In this document: positions 40,637-43,252 of the stretch, in pieces
How the letters are laid out: each line of letters opens with the position of its first letter
How positions within the stretch are numbered: position 1 is the stretch's first letter
Assembly: GCA_964195515.1 (NCBI GenBank)
Contig: CAXMQO010000053.1
Coordinates: forward strand, 1 to 43,252
Source of the DNA: JAHEEL01 sp964195515
Lineage (GTDB): Bacteria > Actinomycetota > Acidimicrobiia > Spongiisociales > UBA5794
Direction of reading: 5' to 3'
Length of the DNA: 43,252 nucleotides
The notes under the pieces: model-generated
Told to the model about the DNA's origin: nothing
The model's input: the letters and a program-made list of their open reading frames with translations, nothing else
The model's database searches: none
Translations under genes and position numbers: made by a program

Positions 40637-42040
40637 TCAGCCGACCGAGCCCTCCATCTGAAGCTCGACGAGCCGATTCAGTTCGACGGCGTACTCCATC
40701 GGCAACTCCTTGACAATCGGCTCGATGAATCCGGCCACGACCATCGCCGTCGCTTGTTCCTCGGTGAGGCCTCGTGTCATCAGGTAGAAGAGTTGGTCCT
40801 CCCCCACCTTCGACACCGTCGCTTCGTGACCGATGTCGACATTCGACTCTTCGATCTCCATGTACGGATACGTATCGGACCGAGAGTCCTCGTCGAGAAT
40901 CAGAGCATCGCACCGGACGAAGGAACGGGCGTTCGTTGCCCCCGGTTCGACGCGGACAAGTCCCCGGTACCCCGCACGGCCACCGTGGATCGAGATCGAC
41001 TTGGAAGTGATGAGCGATGTCGTGTTCGGGGCAACGTGGACGATCTTCGCACCCGCGTCCAGGTGCTGCCCAGCGCCGGCCATCGCGATCGAGAGGATCT
41101 CTCCGTGGGCACCTTCACCCATCAGCCACACCGCCGGATACTTGGCGGTGAACTTCGAACCGAGATTGCCGTCGACCCACTCCATGGTCGCGTTCTTGTA
41201 TGCGACGGCGCGCTTCGTAACAAGGTTGAAGACGTTGTTCGACCAGTTCTGGATCGTCGAGTAGCGGGCACGGCCGCCTTCCTTGACGACGATCTCGACC
41301 ACGGCGGAGTGGAGTGAGTCGGACGTGTACACCGGGGCCGAGCAGCCCTCAACGTAATGCACGAACGCACCTTCATCAACGATGATCAACGTTCGTTCGA
41401 ACTGACCCATGTTCTCCGCGTTGATGCGGAAGTAGGCCTGGAGCGGCTCGTCGAGATGTACGCCGGGGGGGATGTAGATGAAAGACCCACCAGACCAGAC
41501 GGCCGAATTGAGTGCCGCGAACTTGTTGTCGTTCGGCGGGATGATGGTGCCGAAGTATTCCCGAACGATCTCCGGGTACTCGCGAACGGCGGTGTCCATG
41601 TCGGTGAACAGCACCCCGAGTTCCGCGAGATCCTCACGGTTCCGGTGGTAGACCACTTCACTTTCATACTGCGCGGTCACGCCGGCGAGGTACTTTCTTT
41701 CGGCTTCGGGGATGCCGAGTTTCTCGTAGGTCTCCTTGATCGAGTCCGGCACCATGTCCCAGTCCTGGACCTGACCCTCGGTCGGTTTGATGTAGTAGTA
41801 GATGTTGTCGAAGTCGATCTCGTTGAGAGCCCCGTCGCCGACCCACTGGGGTAGCGGCTTGCGCAGGAATCTCTGGTACGACTTGAGCCGGAACTCGAGC
41901 ATCCACTCGGGTTCCTTCTTCATTCGTGACATGTCACGAATGATCTTCTCGCTCAGGCCCCTCTCGGGCTTGTAGACGTAGTCTTCTTCGTCGGACCAAC
42001 CCAGTTGGTAGGAGCCGAGTTCGAGATCAACGGTGGTCAT
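40637..42040 (-). CDS. sufB: Fe-S cluster assembly scaffold protein SufB
   Basis: This 467-residue protein is full-length and has the SufB N-terminus (PEWMLEFRLKSYQRFLRKPLPQW), the beta-helix core (IPPGVHLDEPLQAYFRINAENMGQFERT, CSAPVYTSDSLHSAVVEI) and the end region SNVDIGHEATVSKVGEDQLFYLMTRG. It provides the cluster-building surface with SufD. Here it stands alone: neighbours are nucS and an Eis-like gene. GGGGAG lies 9 bases before the ATG, and the promoter carries an 18-base palindrome. Confidence 0.96.
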   Translation of the reverse strand: MTTVDLELGSYQLGWSDEEDYVYKPERGLSEKIIRDMSRMKKEPEWMLEFRLKSYQRFLRKPLPQWVGDGALNEIDFDNIYYYIKPTEGQVQDWDMVPDSIKETYEKLGIPEAERKYLAGVTAQYESEVVYHRNREDLAELGVLFTDMDTAVREYPEIVREYFGTIIPPNDNKFAALNSAVWSGGSFIYIPPGVHLDEPLQAYFRINAENMGQFERTLIIVDEGAFVHYVEGCSAPVYTSDSLHSAVVEIVVKEGGRARYSTIQNWSNNVFNLVTKRAVAYKNATMEWVDGNLGSKFTAKYPAVWLMGEGAHGEILSIAMAGAGQHLDAGAKIVHVAPNTTSLITSKSISIHGGRAGYRGLVRVEPGATNARSFVRCDALILDEDSRSDTYPYMEIEESNVDIGHEATVSKVGEDQLFYLMTRGLTEEQATAMVVAGFIEPIVKELPMEYAVELNRLVELQMEGSVG

Positions 42041-42061
42041 GATGCTGTACTCCCCGGATTT

Positions 42062-42086
42062 GCACTATGGGCGTAGTGCCATTGTA
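42062..42086 (-). promoter_or_regulatory. sufB promoter with dyad operator
   Basis: On the minus strand TACAAT (42086-42081) is a good -10 box. It is followed at once by GCACTACGCCCATAGTGC (42079-42062), a perfect dyad of 6-base arms with a 6-base spacer that covers the expected start site. A regulator bound there would block initiation. No good -35 hexamer is seen. Fe-S sensing repressors (SufR or Rrf2 type) are known to control suf genes; which one acts here is inference. Confidence 0.6.
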
Positions 42087-42123
42087 CGGTGCCCGTTGGA
42101 CGAAGGGGACGGAGATTCGAGCG

Positions 42124-42187
42124 AGCGGTTTCGCCGGGGCAGGAACGAGTGGGAGTGGGGAATACCGAACCGCCCCGGCGAACCGCT
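42124..42187. repeat. Long GC-rich inverted repeat
   Basis: AGCGGTTTCGCCGGGGC (42124-42140) is matched by its reverse complement, one base shorter, at 42172-42187, around a 31-base loop. It lies in the 200-base gap downstream of the Eis-like gene and upstream of the sufB promoter. It could stop transcription from the Eis-like gene, but there is no T run. The rest of the gap holds only the sufB promoter. Confidence 0.65.
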
Positions 42188-42240
42188 GCTCACCCCTACA
42201 ACGCAAGCCGAACTCGTTTCGTTCCCCTGGACCACCGGCC

Positions 42241-43252
42241 TCAGAACACTTCTTCGCACCAGGGAGCGATGTCCCCGCGGAACATCCTGCCGAACAACTC
42301 GACAGCGACCGACGCACCCTGGACTCGACCGGCCCGCGACATGGCGACCGCACTGTGGCCGCCGAGATAGAGACTCGCGAGATCGGTGGTGCCGAGGCTC
42401 AGATCCATCGGGTCCTCACCGATCCGTCGGCAGTTGCCCACACCCCCGTTCACCACGAGTTCGAACGAACCGCCCACATCGGGAAGGAACGGATCGTCGA
42501 CGGAGAACTCGATCCGGCCGTCGGCGCCGTACGTGCGAGCCTCGAGGGCCTGAACCACGTCGAGGATTCGGACATACAGAGCATCCCATCGCTTGCGTTG
42601 GATCCTGCGATGGTCCGGGACCTTCCAGACCAGCGGATCATCGACCGCAAGATTCCAGTGGACAATTTCGACGAAGAGATCGATGGTCGTCAGGAATCTC
42701 CAGAGCCCGGTGTGAGCGGTTAGCGAAGCAGCGATGATCTCGCGGACGCTCACCTTGCCCTCCGGGAACCCCGACTCCCAATTGGGCTTCTGGCGATAGA
42801 AGGCGTAGCCGTCGGGACGACCGTCGGTCTCATGCAGCAGGAAGCGAAGCGAGGAGAATCCCCGCCTACGTCCTTCCGGGTCGACGAATAGGTGCCTCCA
42901 CCAATTCTCCGATCTCGACAGCATCCCGGGTCGGCGCACCCGCTCTTCGTCGTAGATTGCAGGGAAGAGTTCCGCGGCCTCCTCCGCCGTCACCAGTCGC
43001 ACCGATCCTTCCTCGCCTTGCACCGACACACGCGTCTGGTCGATTTCGATTTCGTCGTGCTCCGTCGCGACACCAAAGCCGAAGCGGCCGTAGATCAGGC
43101 TCTCAGAAGCCCACAACCCGACCAGCGGTTCGCTCCGCCTCAGGCCGTCTTCGAAGTGGTCGCACATCATCGCGGTGAGTGCGCCGAGTCTCCGGTGAGT
43201 CGAGGCAACGGTCACGATCGTCGTACCGGCCATGGGAACCTGTGCCCCGCCG
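42241..43252 (-). CDS. Eis-like GNAT N-acetyltransferase (5' truncated)
   Basis: About 336 residues are visible; the N-terminus lies beyond the window edge, since the frame stays open (GGAQVPMAGTTIVTVAS). THRRLGALTAMM is the acetyl-CoA-binding loop of the first GNAT domain, as in the Eis family, and LWASESLIYGRFGFGVAT follows. The C-terminal part has the sterol-carrier-like domain with VDLSLGTTDLASLYLGG-type pattern, and the chain ends WCEEVF; Eis ends in a carboxylate Phe. Eis proteins acetylate amines such as aminoglycosides or peptides; the substrate here is unknown. Confidence 0.9.
   Translation of the reverse strand, partial: GGAQVPMAGTTIVTVASTHRRLGALTAMMCDHFEDGLRRSEPLVGLWASESLIYGRFGFGVATEHDEIEIDQTRVSVQGEEGSVRLVTAEEAAELFPAIYDEERVRRPGMLSRSENWWRHLFVDPEGRRRGFSSLRFLLHETDGRPDGYAFYRQKPNWESGFPEGKVSVREIIAASLTAHTGLWRFLTTIDLFVEIVHWNLAVDDPLVWKVPDHRRIQRKRWDALYVRILDVVQALEARTYGADGRIEFSVDDPFLPDVGGSFELVVNGGVGNCRRIGEDPMDLSLGTTDLASLYLGGHSAVAMSRAGRVQGASVAVELFGRMFRGDIAPWCEEVF

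Noticed and set aside
39875..41317. 480-codon plus-strand frame opposite nucS and sufB
   Set aside because: It is a long antisense shadow typical of high-GC DNA; both genes on the other strand have full catalytic motifs.
1..43252. tRNA, rRNA, CRISPR, transposase, prophage or riboswitch
   Set aside because: None was seen on either strand by eye; all larger stretches are explained by genes, and the repeats are too short and degenerate for a CRISPR array.

Overview
This is a 43 kb, high-GC, gene-dense piece of an actinobacterial chromosome. NucS, a SufU scaffold, an F420-type luciferase-like oxidoreductase, an Eis-like acetyltransferase, a PASTA-tailed class A PBP and many apparently leaderless genes point that way. 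The mix suggests an uncultured Acidimicrobiia-like lineage, but I could not run a placement. I see no phage, transposase, CRISPR array, rRNA or tRNA. The window cuts one gene at each end.

Layout. 1-2.8 kb: the C-terminal part of an acyl-CoA carboxylase biotin subunit faces a methylmalonyl-CoA mutase subunit. 2.9-9.6 kb (+): class A PBP, ABC exporter, an unknown protein, a sirtuin and a rhodanese-ThiF/MoeB protein. 9.7-20.1 kb (-): a CAP-domain secreted protein downstream of a tight cluster read as lpd, E2 acyltransferase, a LipB-LipA fusion, an M24 peptidase, transketolase, cobalamin adenosyltransferase and leucyl aminopeptidase. 20.1-22.3 kb: a 28-residue membrane micropeptide, an amidohydrolase and three small unknown or envelope proteins. 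22.3-27.6 kb (+): DsbB, a CPHC thioredoxin-like protein, an LLM oxidoreductase, sufC, sufS, sufU and nicotinamidase. 27.8-33.2 kb: TetR, SRPBCC, nicotinate phosphoribosyltransferase, fumarase, a second sirtuin and a membrane protein. 33.4-43.25 kb: sufD-Rieske-sufC2, an M23 peptidase, a family-5-type uracil-DNA glycosylase, a glycoside-hydrolase-like lipoprotein, a sigma-70 factor, NucS, sufB and an Eis-like acetyltransferase.

How genes fit together. Lipoate is made and used in one operon: LipB-LipA lipoylates the E2 encoded just upstream, and Lpd reoxidises it. Fe-S assembly is split over three loci (sufC1-S-U, sufD-Rieske-sufC2, sufB) and includes two complete SufC ATPases. Two NAD-consuming sirtuins sit near nicotinamidase and nicotinate phosphoribosyltransferase, which together salvage nicotinamide. 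Carboxylase, mutase and cobalamin adenosyltransferase fit a propionyl-CoA to succinyl-CoA route.

The least explained structure is a family of degenerate tandem repeats with a 7- or 8-bp period. They occur in all five convergent gene gaps that have room for them and in a few same-strand gaps, but in none of the six divergent gaps. The LipB-LipA fusion, the split two-SufC system and two strong palindromes at promoters are the other main points of interest.
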